Positions 50,113 to 59,284 are shown, counted from the first letter of the stretch. The stretch is 64,000 nt of DNA from Mucilaginibacter sp. JRF (GCF_015223065.1 NZ_JADFBY010000001.1:124001-188000); one strand, 5' to 3'. Numbers and translations: made by a program. The notes: generated by a model from the letters alone, not told the origin.

Positions 50113-51443
50113 AAAGCCTCGTTCAACCCAAGGAATAAGCCCTTGGCACCATATTTACCAAAGGCGTAATCAATACAAAGATTGGTACGGGTTGCCTTGT
50201 TAAACAGTACACGTAAGCCAGCGCCGCCACCCGGTTGCCATACCTGGCCTATCTTGGTGCCTACATCGTCATTAGCGGTTTGAATGTTAAAGAATGTTAC
50301 CCCGCTGATAAATTTATTGTGGGTGATAGGGAAGCGATATTCCATCTCCGAGTAAACATATTGCGTGCCCTTAAAGTAAGTAACCGTATAGCCACGACCG
50401 CTTCTAAAGCTTGGGTCGCGACCGGTACCCGGCAGCTCCAGGTAGGGCAGGGCACCGCCCATCACAAATGATGTCCAGTTCCAGAAAGCGATAACATGCT
50501 CGGGGTTACGTTTTGACAGGCTCCAGTATTTCCTGAAATCGGTAGTTAACTGTGTGGCGCTTTTGGTGCTGCCCATCCAGGTTTGGTTAACACGAATACC
50601 GGCATCGGCATAAATACCATTGTAAGCACGGTTCTGATTATCGCGCGTGGTGTACTGCGCGTTAAACAGTAATCCGTTCGAGCTGTAATTGCCATTGTTA
50701 AAGCCATTGCGCTCATTGTAAATATAGTACGGCGTGCGGGTTTCATTAGCCGGGTTATTCCTATCCTCAATACTACGCCTGATATCAAACGATAAGCCCG
50801 CGCCTAAAAACAGGTTCTCTGTCACCTGTTTATAAACCTTTTCGCGCAGGTTATAATACATCGAGTGCAGCACATAGCCTTTACGGTCGGGGTTGGTCAG
50901 TATCATATCATCATTATTACCCGTAGCGCCACGGCCTATACCCATACCAAAATCAGGCGTGAGGGTTTTGGCGGCAACCAGGCTACCTTGTAGGTTCCAG
51001 TGGTTGCCGGGGGTAAATACGTTATGGCTCAGGTAAAAGTAAATAATGCCCTTGGTAGTAATAGATGCCGACGTTGCCGCTACCGACATCAACGTACCCG
51101 GTTCGCTGCCCAATACCTTACCGGCAACAGCCTTTACACCTATCTGAAAACCGATACTCGGGTTCGAGGCTACGTTGGGCATCAGCGTAATGCCCGATTT
51201 CTTTTTTAACGAATCAGGTTTTTTGCTCGGGTGGATCAATGTCTGTATCAGATCGCCGATATCATACTGCCCGGCGTAGCTTTTAGCCTGTGTTTTTGCT
51301 ATACTATCTGCTCTTAGCGAGTCGGTTTTAAGCGAATCAGTAGTAGCCTGAACCTGCGCCAAAGCGCCGGCAGGGGCTATAAAACATAGTAATACTATTA
51401 ATACTATGTATTGTAATTTATTGTGGATGAATTGTTTTTGCAC
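50109..51443 (-). CDS. BamA/TamA (Omp85)-like outer-membrane barrel protein
   Basis: A 444-residue protein with a signal peptide (1-29), a Ser/Lys-rich region to about 80, and then the Omp85 barrel domain ending in aromatic-rich strands (IDYAFGKYGAKGLFLGLNEAF, the last residue being Phe). PDFGMGIGRG and the RGYTVTYFKG region of the L6 loop are seen. POTRA domains are absent, so this is a short family member, perhaps a patatin-like or surface antigen type. The ligand is unknown. Confidence 0.8.
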   Translation of the reverse strand: MQKQFIHNKLQYIVLIVLLCFIAPAGALAQVQATTDSLKTDSLRADSIAKTQAKSYAGQYDIGDLIQTLIHPSKKPDSLKKKSGITLMPNVASNPSIGFQIGVKAVAGKVLGSEPGTLMSVAATSASITTKGIIYFYLSHNVFTPGNHWNLQGSLVAAKTLTPDFGMGIGRGATGNNDDMILTNPDRKGYVLHSMYYNLREKVYKQVTENLFLGAGLSFDIRRSIEDRNNPANETRTPYYIYNERNGFNNGNYSSNGLLFNAQYTTRDNQNRAYNGIYADAGIRVNQTWMGSTKSATQLTTDFRKYWSLSKRNPEHVIAFWNWTSFVMGGALPYLELPGTGRDPSFRSGRGYTVTYFKGTQYVYSEMEYRFPITHNKFISGVTFFNIQTANDDVGTKIGQVWQPGGGAGLRVLFNKATRTNLCIDYAFGKYGAKGLFLGLNEAF

Positions 51444-51524
51444 AGTAGGTGATGTTTATTGATCGTTCACATAAAATCCTAATGTAAACTCAATACCATC
51501 AAAAAGGTTTTAGGGTGTACTTAT

Positions 51525-51647
51525 TGGTATACACTTTAAAGGGGTATTGCGCTAAAATGTTAATAACTATTATAGATAGGCGATAAGAAATTTCTATATA
51601 TGTATTTGGATTTAATCTAAATAGTTTTACTTTTGTGGTATACACTT
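51525..51647. promoter_or_regulatory. Promoter with repeated TGGTATACACTT sites
   Basis: The promoter TTTG (51605-51608), 19 bases, TACTTTTG (51628-51635) drives the plus-strand gene at 51660. The 12-base site TGGTATACACTT occurs exactly twice, at 51525-51536 and 51636-51647, the second covering the expected transcription start. The first copy also pairs with GTGTA at 51515-51519. This looks like a regulator binding site shared with the divergent barrel gene. Confidence 0.55.
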
Positions 51648-51659
51648 CTACACAAGGGG

Positions 51660-52022
51660 ATGCAGGTTAAAGAGGTAATTGATAATCCAATTTTTACAGA
51701 GGTTTTCACCACACAGCATGGCGCCATCTATCAATCAGACAGCGAAGGTTGCTGGTATATTGATTTTGCCGGTAAGCTGGCCCGCTTTGATTACCGTTGC
51801 CTGCTTAAGCTAAAAAAAGCTATCAACAATATTGATATTGAGCAAAAGCTGATGGATGCCCAATCGCCTGATATGGAGATCATCTTCATCTGCGCCTGCG
51901 ATGATACCTATGTGTTAACCCTCACCCAGATCATACACTTCAAAGAGCTTTTACAGGGCACTTTCGTGATGTTGGAACTCAACCACATCATCTACAATCG
52001 CCTGTATCGCATGGCTTGTTAA
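51660..52022 (+). CDS. Unrecognised small cytoplasmic protein
   Basis: A 120-residue soluble protein from the ATG at 51660 (an in-frame TTG at 51633 overlaps the promoter and is not used). It has a conserved look, with IYQSDSEGCWYIDFAGK, FDYRCLLKLKKAI, MEIIFICACDDTYVLTL and a closing LNHIIYNRLYRMAC. There is no signal, membrane segment or known motif. It comes before ferritin and may be a metal-related Bacteroidota protein; that is only context. It has its own strong promoter and operator-like sites. Confidence 0.65.
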   Translation: MQVKEVIDNPIFTEVFTTQHGAIYQSDSEGCWYIDFAGKLARFDYRCLLKLKKAINNIDIEQKLMDAQSPDMEIIFICACDDTYVLTLTQIIHFKELLQGTFVMLELNHIIYNRLYRMAC

Positions 52023-52054
52023 GTGTACTTAGATTGCTTCCATATTGCTAATTT

Positions 52055-52087
52055 TTAGCCGCTTGGGCTTTTATAGCATTATCTTTG
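52055..52087 (+). promoter_or_regulatory. Promoter of the ferritin gene
   Basis: TTG (52055-52057), 22 bases, TATCTTTG (52080-52087), followed by a leader of about 30 bases to the ATG at 52121. No obvious iron-box palindrome was seen. Confidence 0.55.
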
Positions 52088-52120
52088 CATTGTTGTAATT
52101 GATTAAAACAAGTAAAGATC

Positions 52121-52651
52121 ATGAAAGATATCATCCGTATAAAATCACTTTTATCTACCGAGATAGAAGAAGTTTTAAATCAACAAATTAAGAAAGAAGC
52201 GCAATCAGCGTCAGTATATTTAGCCATGGCTTCATGGTGCGACCGCAATGGTTTTGATAACTCAGCCGACTACTTTTTCAAACAGTCTGAAGAAGAAAGA
52301 ACACACCAGCTAAAATTCTTCAAGTACGTGCTTGATATGGGCGGTACGGCTATCTCTCCGGAGGTTACCAATGTTAAAATTGAATACAACTCATTCCGCG
52401 AGATATTTGAGGATGCTCTTGATCAGGAGATCAGCGTAACCGAATCAATCAAAGCCATTGCAACCCGTTGCTACAAAGAGCAGGATTATGTAACCCTGGA
52501 ATTCCTTAACTGGTTCTTTAAAGAGCAACGCGAAGAGGAATACAAAGCCCGCCGCGCGCTGGAGCTGTTTGAAACCATTGGTGAAGAAGGTACCGGCCGT
52601 TGGGAAATTGACCGCCACATCCCTAAAATTCATTACGGCAGCGAGGCTTAA
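52121..52651 (+). CDS. ftnA: Ferritin
   Basis: A 176-residue four-helix ferritin. Ferroxidase-site residues fit the family: the Glu in QIKKEAQSASVYLAM (helix A), Glu and His in EEERTHQLKFF (helix B) and the Glu in WFFKEQREEEYKA (helix D). It oxidises and stores iron in a 24-mer shell. It is divergent in job but adjacent to a ferredoxin-fold gene, with which its stop codon shares TTAA. Confidence 0.95.
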   Translation: MKDIIRIKSLLSTEIEEVLNQQIKKEAQSASVYLAMASWCDRNGFDNSADYFFKQSEEERTHQLKFFKYVLDMGGTAISPEVTNVKIEYNSFREIFEDALDQEISVTESIKAIATRCYKEQDYVTLEFLNWFFKEQREEEYKARRALELFETIGEEGTGRWEIDRHIPKIHYGSEA

Positions 52652-52923
52652 TCCTGCTGCTGCTGCATGAGGCCCGCCAACAGGCGTAAAACCTCCCGTT
52701 CAGAATATTCTTTCAGCCATATATTTTCAGGCTGTATGTTACAGACCGGTGCAAACTTGCACCGGTCTGTGCATTCAATACGTACCACTTCAATTTCTAT
52801 CTTACTTTTGGTGTGCTTCACAAAGCTCGAAGCCATTTTGTAAGCATCCTTTCCTCCGCGCTTTCCGCACTTGCTGCCGGTGCACATGTACAGCACTTTA
52901 TCAGGCACCTCAAATTTTCCCAT
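52648..52923 (-). CDS. Thioredoxin-like [2Fe-2S] ferredoxin domain protein
   Basis: A 91-residue protein with cluster ligands Cys14 and Cys19 (MCTGSKCG) and Cys51 and Cys55 (ECTDRCKFAPVC); Cys61 is a further candidate. This is the thioredoxin-like ferredoxin fold seen in NuoE-type proteins. It probably carries electrons. It faces ferritin, and a possible role in releasing or loading iron is only context. A minus-strand -7 box (TAAATTTG, 52928-52935) lies five bases before the start. Confidence 0.82.
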   Translation of the reverse strand: MGKFEVPDKVLYMCTGSKCGKRGGKDAYKMASSFVKHTKSKIEIEVVRIECTDRCKFAPVCNIQPENIWLKEYSEREVLRLLAGLMQQQQD

Positions 52924-53074
52924 GTAACAAATTTATGTAATCATAACCAAACGGTTATTATATTTGTTGTATCTATATGCCTTTAAATTAGGAGTAACCA
53001 TTATAAGCCTTACATCTGCATTATATATACAAATGGCCGTTTCATCTGCGCATTTGGCCAATTCGGGCATAAAT

Positions 53075-53107
53075 TTTGTGTTTGTTCGGCAATTAAGATT
53101 ATCTTTG
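53075..53107 (+). promoter_or_regulatory. Promoter of the sterol-desaturase-like gene
   Basis: TTTG (53075-53078), 21 bases, TATCTTTG (53100-53107), with a leader of about 45 bases before the ATG at 53157. Confidence 0.6.
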
Positions 53108-53156
53108 AGTGTTTTTTGGTTTTAATAAGCATTAAAACAAACAATAAAAACGAGTC

Positions 53157-54371
53157 ATGAAATATAACATCCTCGCTTTTGCTATACCGCTCTTTGTGGT
53201 TTTCATGCTACTGGAGTACTTCGTCGCAAAACAAAAAAAATTAAAGCTGTTTGATCTTCACCGTTCAATAGCCAATGTGAGCATTGGTATATTAGAGCGC
53301 CTAACCGACGTACTTGCCGCGGCAGTATTTTACGGGGTGTATGATTATCTGCAAAAAACTTACGGCCTGTTCCACATAAAGCCAACCATAGCCATGTGGA
53401 TATTGCTGTTTTTAGGTACCGATTTTATTTGGTACTGGTACCACAGGCTTGCACACGAAATGAACGTGCTTTGGGCCGTACACGTGGTACACCACCAAAG
53501 CGAGGATTTTAATTATACCGTATCCGCGCGTATTACCTTATTGCAGGCTATAGTACGTACCGCCTTTTGGAGCGTGTTACCTATATTGGGTTTCCCTGCC
53601 GAAATGATAGTAGTAATGCTGCTGATACACGGTTTATACCCATTTTTTGTACATACACAGGTAATAGGTAAGCTGGGCTTTTTAGAGTACTTTTTAGTTA
53701 CCCCATCACATCACCGTGTGCACCACGCCTGTAACGATGAATACCTGGATAAGAACTACGGCGACGTGTTAATTATTTGGGATAAACTGTTCGGTACCTT
53801 TAAAAAGGAGGATGAGAAACCGGTTTACGGTTTAACGCACCAATTAAAAACTTACAGCATTATGTGGCAGCATTTCCATTTCTTTATTGAGTTATGGATT
53901 ATGGTTAAGCAGGAAAAAACACTGAAAGGCAAAATCCGTATGATATTCGGAAGCCCTAACCTGATAGACCCCGCCGCGCGCGAAAAGGCTGAACGTATAT
54001 TCGGCATTAAACTGCACGAGGAGCCTATGCAGCAAAGGCTGAACAATTACGTAGTTTGGCAGGTGATATTTATGCTGGTAACGCTTTTCTTCTTCATCCT
54101 GTTCGAGTTTGAGTTGGGTGCGATGGAAAAATTCCTGTTCACGGCATTTACCGTATTAACGCTGATAAATTGCGGCGCCATAATGGAGCAAAAGAAATGG
54201 GTGTTTGCCGTTGAGTTTTTGCGTATGCTGGTTGTTGGTAGCGCACTGTACATTTACAATGCCGATTACCATATTGTAACCTTCTTTATATGCGCGGTAC
54301 TGGCCCTGATGGCCCTGTTTTACCGCACGGTTGAGGAACGCTACCTATCAGTAGTGTACCAGGAGCAATAG
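53157..54371 (+). CDS. Sterol desaturase / fatty acid hydroxylase-family membrane di-iron enzyme
   Basis: A 404-residue membrane protein. The His clusters of the di-iron site are visible: WYHRLAHE, HVVHHQSED and HHRVHHACND, with TM helices before and after. The C-terminal 110 residues add further helices (HVVWQVIFMLVT-type segments) beyond the usual family length. It probably hydroxylates or desaturates a lipid or carotenoid in the inner membrane, using oxygen. Single gene with its own promoter. Confidence 0.88.
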   Translation: MKYNILAFAIPLFVVFMLLEYFVAKQKKLKLFDLHRSIANVSIGILERLTDVLAAAVFYGVYDYLQKTYGLFHIKPTIAMWILLFLGTDFIWYWYHRLAHEMNVLWAVHVVHHQSEDFNYTVSARITLLQAIVRTAFWSVLPILGFPAEMIVVMLLIHGLYPFFVHTQVIGKLGFLEYFLVTPSHHRVHHACNDEYLDKNYGDVLIIWDKLFGTFKKEDEKPVYGLTHQLKTYSIMWQHFHFFIELWIMVKQEKTLKGKIRMIFGSPNLIDPAAREKAERIFGIKLHEEPMQQRLNNYVVWQVIFMLVTLFFFILFEFELGAMEKFLFTAFTVLTLINCGAIMEQKKWVFAVEFLRMLVVGSALYIYNADYHIVTFFICAVLALMALFYRTVEERYLSVVYQEQ

Positions 54372-54388
54372 CATAAGATATTTTGATA

Positions 54389-54427
54389 CAAAAAGAGAAG
54401 GGCCGGTAATATTACCGGCCCTTTCTC
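54389..54427. terminator. Bidirectional intrinsic terminator
   Basis: A perfect palindrome GGGCCGGTAAT / ATTACCGGCCC (54400-54421) is flanked by AAAAAGAGAA on the left and TTTCTC on the right. Read on the minus strand it is followed by CTTCTCTTTTT, so it clearly ends the minus-strand gene and probably the plus-strand gene too. Confidence 0.82.
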
Positions 54428-54450
54428 ATTCATATATTAAAGTGTCAGCT

Positions 54451-55134
54451 TTAGCAATTACCATCGGGGCCGCAAAAATCACCGTCGGCATTTAATACCT
54501 GTGGCTTTTCTTCGCTCTTAACCTTATCAAGCACCTGTTTAAACAACTCGGTAGGTTGCGCGCCCGATACCGCGTATTTATTGTTGAATACAAAGAAAGG
54601 CACACCCTGTACACCAATCTGGCGAGCGTGATTTATGTCTTCTTCAACTTCTTGTTTGTAATTATCAGCAGTTAAGGCCTGGCGTATATCATCAGCGTTA
54701 AGGCCGTTGCTTTCGCCTATTTTTACTAATGTGTCGGTGTCGCTTATGTTTTGGCCCTGGGTAAAGTAGGCGGCAAGCAAGGCTTCCTTAACCTCATTTT
54801 GTACACCATGTTTAGCTGCAAGATGCAGTAAGCGGTGGGCATCAAGCGTGTTGGCTATTTTGGCTGTATCAAAATCATAATCTAAACCCAGTTCGGCAGC
54901 TTGCGCGGTTACATAGGCGTTCATTTCCTTAGCCTTTTCGAGCGGGAAGCCTTTGCGTTTTGATAGGTACTGATCAACGGTTTGGCCTTCCTCGTATTTA
55001 GCTTCGGGGTCTAACTGGTAGCTGTGCCAAACAATCTCTACATTATCATCAAAACCGGTAAGGGCGTTTTCAAAGCGGCGCTTACCTATATAGCAAAACG
55101 GATAAACAATGTCCGACCAGATATCTACTCTCAT
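54451..55134 (-). CDS. DsbA/FrnE-family thioredoxin-fold oxidoreductase with altered CxxC
   Basis: A 227-residue cytoplasmic protein of the FrnE branch (no signal peptide). The active site reads YPFC (residues 11-14) where the family has CPFC or CPWC: the first Cys is Tyr11, read from TAT, one base from TGT. The helical domain (VDQYLSKRKGFP, DTAKIANTLDAHRLLHLA) and cis-Pro loop GVQGVPFFVFN are normal. The C terminus ends with CGPDGNC, which offers a second thiol pair. Activity may be lost or shifted to the tail. A -7 box on the minus strand (TAAATTTG, 55139-55146) lies five bases before the ATG. Confidence 0.85.
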   Translation of the reverse strand: MRVDIWSDIVYPFCYIGKRRFENALTGFDDNVEIVWHSYQLDPEAKYEEGQTVDQYLSKRKGFPLEKAKEMNAYVTAQAAELGLDYDFDTAKIANTLDAHRLLHLAAKHGVQNEVKEALLAAYFTQGQNISDTDTLVKIGESNGLNADDIRQALTADNYKQEVEEDINHARQIGVQGVPFFVFNNKYAVSGAQPTELFKQVLDKVKSEEKPQVLNADGDFCGPDGNC

Positions 55135-55187
55135 AAAACAAATTTAAGGGATAACCGGGCAAACAATAGTTAGCGTATTGTCAGGTT

Positions 55188-55610
55188 TTACACGCCCCAG
55201 GCGGTTATTACCACTGTGCGGTTGCCGCCGTGGTTGCGGTGTTCACACAAATAAATGCCTTGCCAGGTGCCCAGCGCGGGCCGGCCATTGGTTATGGGTA
55301 TAGTTACCGAACTGCCCAGCATGGCGGCTTTCAGGTGGGCTGGCATATCATCTGATCCTTCGTAATCATGCTCATAATCCGGATCGTTCTCGGGAACGGC
55401 TTTGTTAAAATACATCTCAAAATCCATCCGCACGGTAGGGTCGGCATTTTCATTTATGGTAAGCGATGCCGATGTATGCTGAATAAAAACCTGCAACATG
55501 CCGGTCTTTATATCGCTAAGCTGTGGCAGGGCTTGTAAAACATCGTTAGTTATGAGGTGAAAACCCCGCCTGCGGGCGGCAAGGCGTATATGTTGCTGGT
55601 ATATTTTCAT
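55188..55610 (-). CDS. yjbQ: YjbQ family protein (UPF0047)
   Basis: A 140-residue protein with IQHTSASLTINENADP, the DMPAHLKAAMLGSSVTIPI segment and the ending GTWQGIYLCEHR-type stretch with conserved His and Glu, typical of the UPF0047/YjbQ fold. The family was given thiamine-phosphate synthase activity in vitro, but its main role is unclear. It is 53 bases upstream of the DsbA-like gene on the same strand. Confidence 0.92.
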   Translation of the reverse strand: MKIYQQHIRLAARRRGFHLITNDVLQALPQLSDIKTGMLQVFIQHTSASLTINENADPTVRMDFEMYFNKAVPENDPDYEHDYEGSDDMPAHLKAAMLGSSVTIPITNGRPALGTWQGIYLCEHRNHGGNRTVVITAWGV

Positions 55611-55692
55611 TGTTCGTAGTGTATCTGCGGACTAATATACTCAACTTAAAAAAGAGCGAAGGGTTTGGTGTTAAGAACAGGAATATGATGCC

Positions 55693-56070
55693 TTAACTGG
55701 CAATACGATCGTTATTAAACCACTTGGTGACTACCGTTTCCAGATCGGCAATATCAAATGGCTTGGTTAAAATATCATCGGCCTGGCAATCTTTGGCAAT
55801 TTCTTCAAGGCCAACCACTGCCGAAACAATGATCACCGGAATATCAGCGGTAGCTTTGTTTGCTTTAATGTTTGAGCAGATAGAAGCGCCGGTAATATCA
55901 CCGCTTAATGAATAATCGAGCAATATTAAACCCGGATTAAGGTTTTTAACCGCCTCGATGTAACGATAAGCAGGGGTTTGTACTACGTTATAACCGGCTT
56001 CGGTTAAAATATAATCAACAATATCAGCTATTGCCGCATCATTCTCAATTAGTAAAACACTATTTTTCAT
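55693..56070 (-). CDS. Single-domain response regulator
   Basis: A 125-residue CheY-like receiver without output domain. The acidic pocket is Glu9-Asn10-Asp11, the phosphoacceptor is Asp52 (LILLDYSLSG), the switch Ser83 is in VIIVSA, and the Lys103 is in LTKPF. The Glu-Asn-Asp pocket differs from the usual Asp-Asp. No histidine kinase is adjacent. It probably relays signals in a phosphorelay. Confidence 0.9.
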   Translation of the reverse strand: MKNSVLLIENDAAIADIVDYILTEAGYNVVQTPAYRYIEAVKNLNPGLILLDYSLSGDITGASICSNIKANKATADIPVIIVSAVVGLEEIAKDCQADDILTKPFDIADLETVVTKWFNNDRIAS

Positions 56071-56393
56071 ACCTGAACGAATCGGTTAAAATACAGGCAA
56101 CTGAAATAGACGATTGTCTGAATTAAATTAGGAATTTAATTATTTACCTATAAAGGTAGATTTAAATTTAATATATACAATACTATATGCAATAAATATA
56201 GATAATATTTTATGCTTGATTACATATATTATTACCTGTATTTAGTATAAATAAATGATATTTTGTAACACGGGTGATACAAATTGCTGTTGGATGTAAA
56301 TTAATTAGAAATTAATTAAAGTTTTTTGGAATTATTCCAAAAAACGCCGGGGTATGGCTTTTGCAAAAAATATATCTCACCTTAGTAAGGTAA
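56071..56393. other. AT-rich divergent intergenic region
   Basis: No gene is visible in these 323 bases. There are short inverted repeats, including TACCT/AGGTA around 56145-56158 and a TTAATTAG-AAATTAATT stretch near 56305. It should hold promoters for the response regulator and the dehydrogenase, but no clear -33/-7 pair was identified. Confidence 0.4.
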
Positions 56394-59234
56394 ATGCAAG
56401 TGATAGTAGATATACAAAATAAGCTTGAGGCCATATTGCCGGCTAACCGTGTAAAAACAAGGTTGATCGATCTGGTTTCATACGCCTCGGATGCCGGGTT
56501 TTACACCCTTACGCCACAGGCCGTAGTGCAACCGGTTAATGACGGCGAGGTTATTGAATTGTTCAAATTCTCGCACGCTAACAACATTCCGTTGGTGTTT
56601 CGTACGGGCGGTACCAGCTTGTCGGGGCAATCCATAACGGATGGTATTTTGGTCGATCTGAGTCAGCATTGGGATAAGATCAGTATTGAAAATAATGGCA
56701 GCGAGGTGCGTGTGCAGCCCGGCATAACCGGCGGTATGGTGAACAGTTATCTGCGCAAACATAAAAAGAAAATAGGCCCCGACCCGGCGAGCATCAACTC
56801 GGCCATGATGGGCGGCATCCTCTCCAATAACTCAAGCGGAATGTGTTGCGGGGTAAAGCAAAACTCGTATCATACCGTAAAGCATATCCGTTTTGTATTG
56901 CCTGATGGTAAGGTTTTCAGCACTGAGCAGGAGGCTGACTACAGTCGCTTTGAACAGGAATGTAACCCGCTCTATCATCTGCTTAAAAATACCCGCGAAA
57001 AGTTATTGGCAGATACTGACCTGTATAATAAGATACGCGGCAAGTACCAGATAAAAAACACTGTTGGCTACGCCGTTAACGCGCTGATAGACCATGAACA
57101 CCCCTTAGATATTTTAGCCCATTTGCTGATTGGTGCCGAGGGCACACTGGCCTTTATTGCCGAAACGGTGATGAATACCGTGCCTGAGTATCCCTATAAA
57201 TCGGCAGCGTTGCTGTACTTTCCGGATATATATACCGCGTGCCAGGCCATTGTGCCGCTTAATGATGCTGGTGCCCGCGCTATTGAACTGATGGACAGGG
57301 CATCGTTATATGCCATTGAGCACATGCCTAATTTGCCTGCGGTAATAAAAGGTTTGCCCGAGCAGGCTTCGTGCCTGCTGGTGGAGTTTCAGGAGGATAC
57401 CTATGCTGAGATCGAACTAAAGGTTAACGACTTTTTGCAACAGGTAGAAACATTAGCTTTATTGCATGCCCCGGTATTTACCTCGAACCTACAGGAGTTG
57501 GAATATTACTGGAAGATACGCAAAGGGCTGTTCCCGTCGGTAGGAGCGGTGCGGGCCAGTGGATCGACGGTTATATTGGAGGATGTAGCTTTTCCGGTAC
57601 CTGTGCTGGGCGATGCGATACTTGATCTGCAAGCGCTGTTTAAAAAGTATGAATATAATAATGCCATCATCTTCGGGCACGCTCGGGATGGTAATATCCA
57701 CTTCCTGATAACGCCGGAGTTCAATTCGCCTGATGAGGTTACCCGCTACGATAGCTTTATGCAGGAGGTGGTAACTATGGTGGTTGATAAATATGATGGC
57801 GCGCTAAAGGCCGAGCACGGCACAGGCCGCAACATGGCACCCTTTGTGCAAACCGAGTGGGGCGATGACATATACGCCATCATGAAGCAGATAAAAGAGG
57901 CCGTTGACCCGGCTAATCTGCTTAACCCCGGTGTAATTATCAATGCCGACCGTAACGTACACATCAAAAATATAAAGCCTTTGCCAACGGTGGAGCACGA
58001 GGTTGATAAATGTATTGAATGCGGTTATTGCGAGCACAAATGCCCCAGCCGTAACCTTACTACCACGCCACGCCGCAGGATAGTTATCCGCAGGGAATTG
58101 AAAAAGATGGAGCTCAGTGGTGATGCCGCCAACCATAAAATACTGCTCGACCAGTACCAGTACGATGGTATGGACACCTGCGCGGTCGACGGACTTTGCG
58201 CTACAGCCTGCCCGGTTGATATTAATACCGGCGAGTTGATCAAACGCCTGCGCCGTGAAAATCATTCGCCTTTGGCCAATAAGGTAGCGCTTACCGTGGC
58301 CCGCAACTTTGGTATAGTTATGGGCGCGGCACGCTTCGCCCTCTCGTCAGGCAGTGTGGTAAACAGGGTATTTGGCGCTAAAGCCATGACCAAACTTACT
58401 ACGGCCTTTAAACGTGTAATACCCGCCATGCCTTTATGGACGGAGCAATTAGCCTCGCCACCCAATTTAAGCCTGATAAAACAAAGCCGGAACAAGGCGC
58501 CGCAAGATGCCGAGGTGATCTATTACCCAAGCTGTATATCGCGCATGCTGGGCAGCGGGGTATCAGGTAAAAAAAGCGTGATGGATACGTTCATCAGCGT
58601 ATCTGAAAAAGCTGGTATCAAGGTTTCAATACCTAAAAATGTGTTTGGTAGTTGTTGTAGCCAGATATTCTCCTCAAAAGGTTATGCCGATGCCAATAAA
58701 TACATAGCCAATGTTTTTATTGAGCGGATATGGCAGGCAAGCAATGAGGGCAAAATAAAAATGGTGATAGATGTAAGCTCATGCGCCTACGCTATCAAAA
58801 ATATGCGCCACCATTTAAGCGAAGATAATAAGGTGAAATTCGACCGCATGACCATTTTGGATTGTGTGGATTACCTGCACGATGTGGTGATGCCTAAGCA
58901 GCAAAACATCAGCAAAAAGGGTACGGTGGTGCTGCACCCGGTATGCTCGCTGCAAAAAATGAATACACAGGGCAAGTTTACAGCGCTGGCGCAACACTAT
59001 GCCGCCCATGTTGATGTACCCGTACATGCGGGCTGCTGTGGTATGGCAGGCGACCGTGGTTTTTTGGTACCCGAACTAACCAGCTCAGCCACTTTGCCCG
59101 AAGCATTGGAGGTTAAACAGAAACAATACGAGGGCTACTATTCATCCACTAAAACCTGTGAAATGGCCATGTCGCACGCTGTAGGGGAGGATTATGAATC
59201 GATACTTTACCTGTTGGATGAAGCTATGCAGTAG
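56394..59234 (+). CDS. FAD-binding and 4Fe-4S dehydrogenase fusion (D-lactate / 2-hydroxyacid, YdiJ-like)
   Basis: A 946-residue cytoplasmic or membrane-associated enzyme. An FAD-binding domain spans about 38-175 (FRTGGTSLSGQS), an FAD oxidase C-terminal domain about 265-515 (KAEHGTGRNMAPF), and a ferredoxin-like part has Cys540, Cys543, Cys546, Cys550 and Cys596, Cys602, Cys606 as cluster ligands. The tail has CCG-type cysteine motifs (SCCSQIF, GCCGMAGDRG). This is the GlcD-GlcF type fusion that oxidises D-lactate or D-2-hydroxyglutarate and feeds quinones. The gene stands alone, so the exact substrate is undecided. Confidence 0.88.
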   Translation: MQVIVDIQNKLEAILPANRVKTRLIDLVSYASDAGFYTLTPQAVVQPVNDGEVIELFKFSHANNIPLVFRTGGTSLSGQSITDGILVDLSQHWDKISIENNGSEVRVQPGITGGMVNSYLRKHKKKIGPDPASINSAMMGGILSNNSSGMCCGVKQNSYHTVKHIRFVLPDGKVFSTEQEADYSRFEQECNPLYHLLKNTREKLLADTDLYNKIRGKYQIKNTVGYAVNALIDHEHPLDILAHLLIGAEGTLAFIAETVMNTVPEYPYKSAALLYFPDIYTACQAIVPLNDAGARAIELMDRASLYAIEHMPNLPAVIKGLPEQASCLLVEFQEDTYAEIELKVNDFLQQVETLALLHAPVFTSNLQELEYYWKIRKGLFPSVGAVRASGSTVILEDVAFPVPVLGDAILDLQALFKKYEYNNAIIFGHARDGNIHFLITPEFNSPDEVTRYDSFMQEVVTMVVDKYDGALKAEHGTGRNMAPFVQTEWGDDIYAIMKQIKEAVDPANLLNPGVIINADRNVHIKNIKPLPTVEHEVDKCIECGYCEHKCPSRNLTTTPRRRIVIRRELKKMELSGDAANHKILLDQYQYDGMDTCAVDGLCATACPVDINTGELIKRLRRENHSPLANKVALTVARNFGIVMGAARFALSSGSVVNRVFGAKAMTKLTTAFKRVIPAMPLWTEQLASPPNLSLIKQSRNKAPQDAEVIYYPSCISRMLGSGVSGKKSVMDTFISVSEKAGIKVSIPKNVFGSCCSQIFSSKGYADANKYIANVFIERIWQASNEGKIKMVIDVSSCAYAIKNMRHHLSEDNKVKFDRMTILDCVDYLHDVVMPKQQNISKKGTVVLHPVCSLQKMNTQGKFTALAQHYAAHVDVPVHAGCCGMAGDRGFLVPELTSSATLPEALEVKQKQYEGYYSSTKTCEMAMSHAVGEDYESILYLLDEAMQ

Positions 59235-59284
59235 CAGATAATAAATCCATTGTATTCATTTTCAATAAAATAATTGCAAATAAA

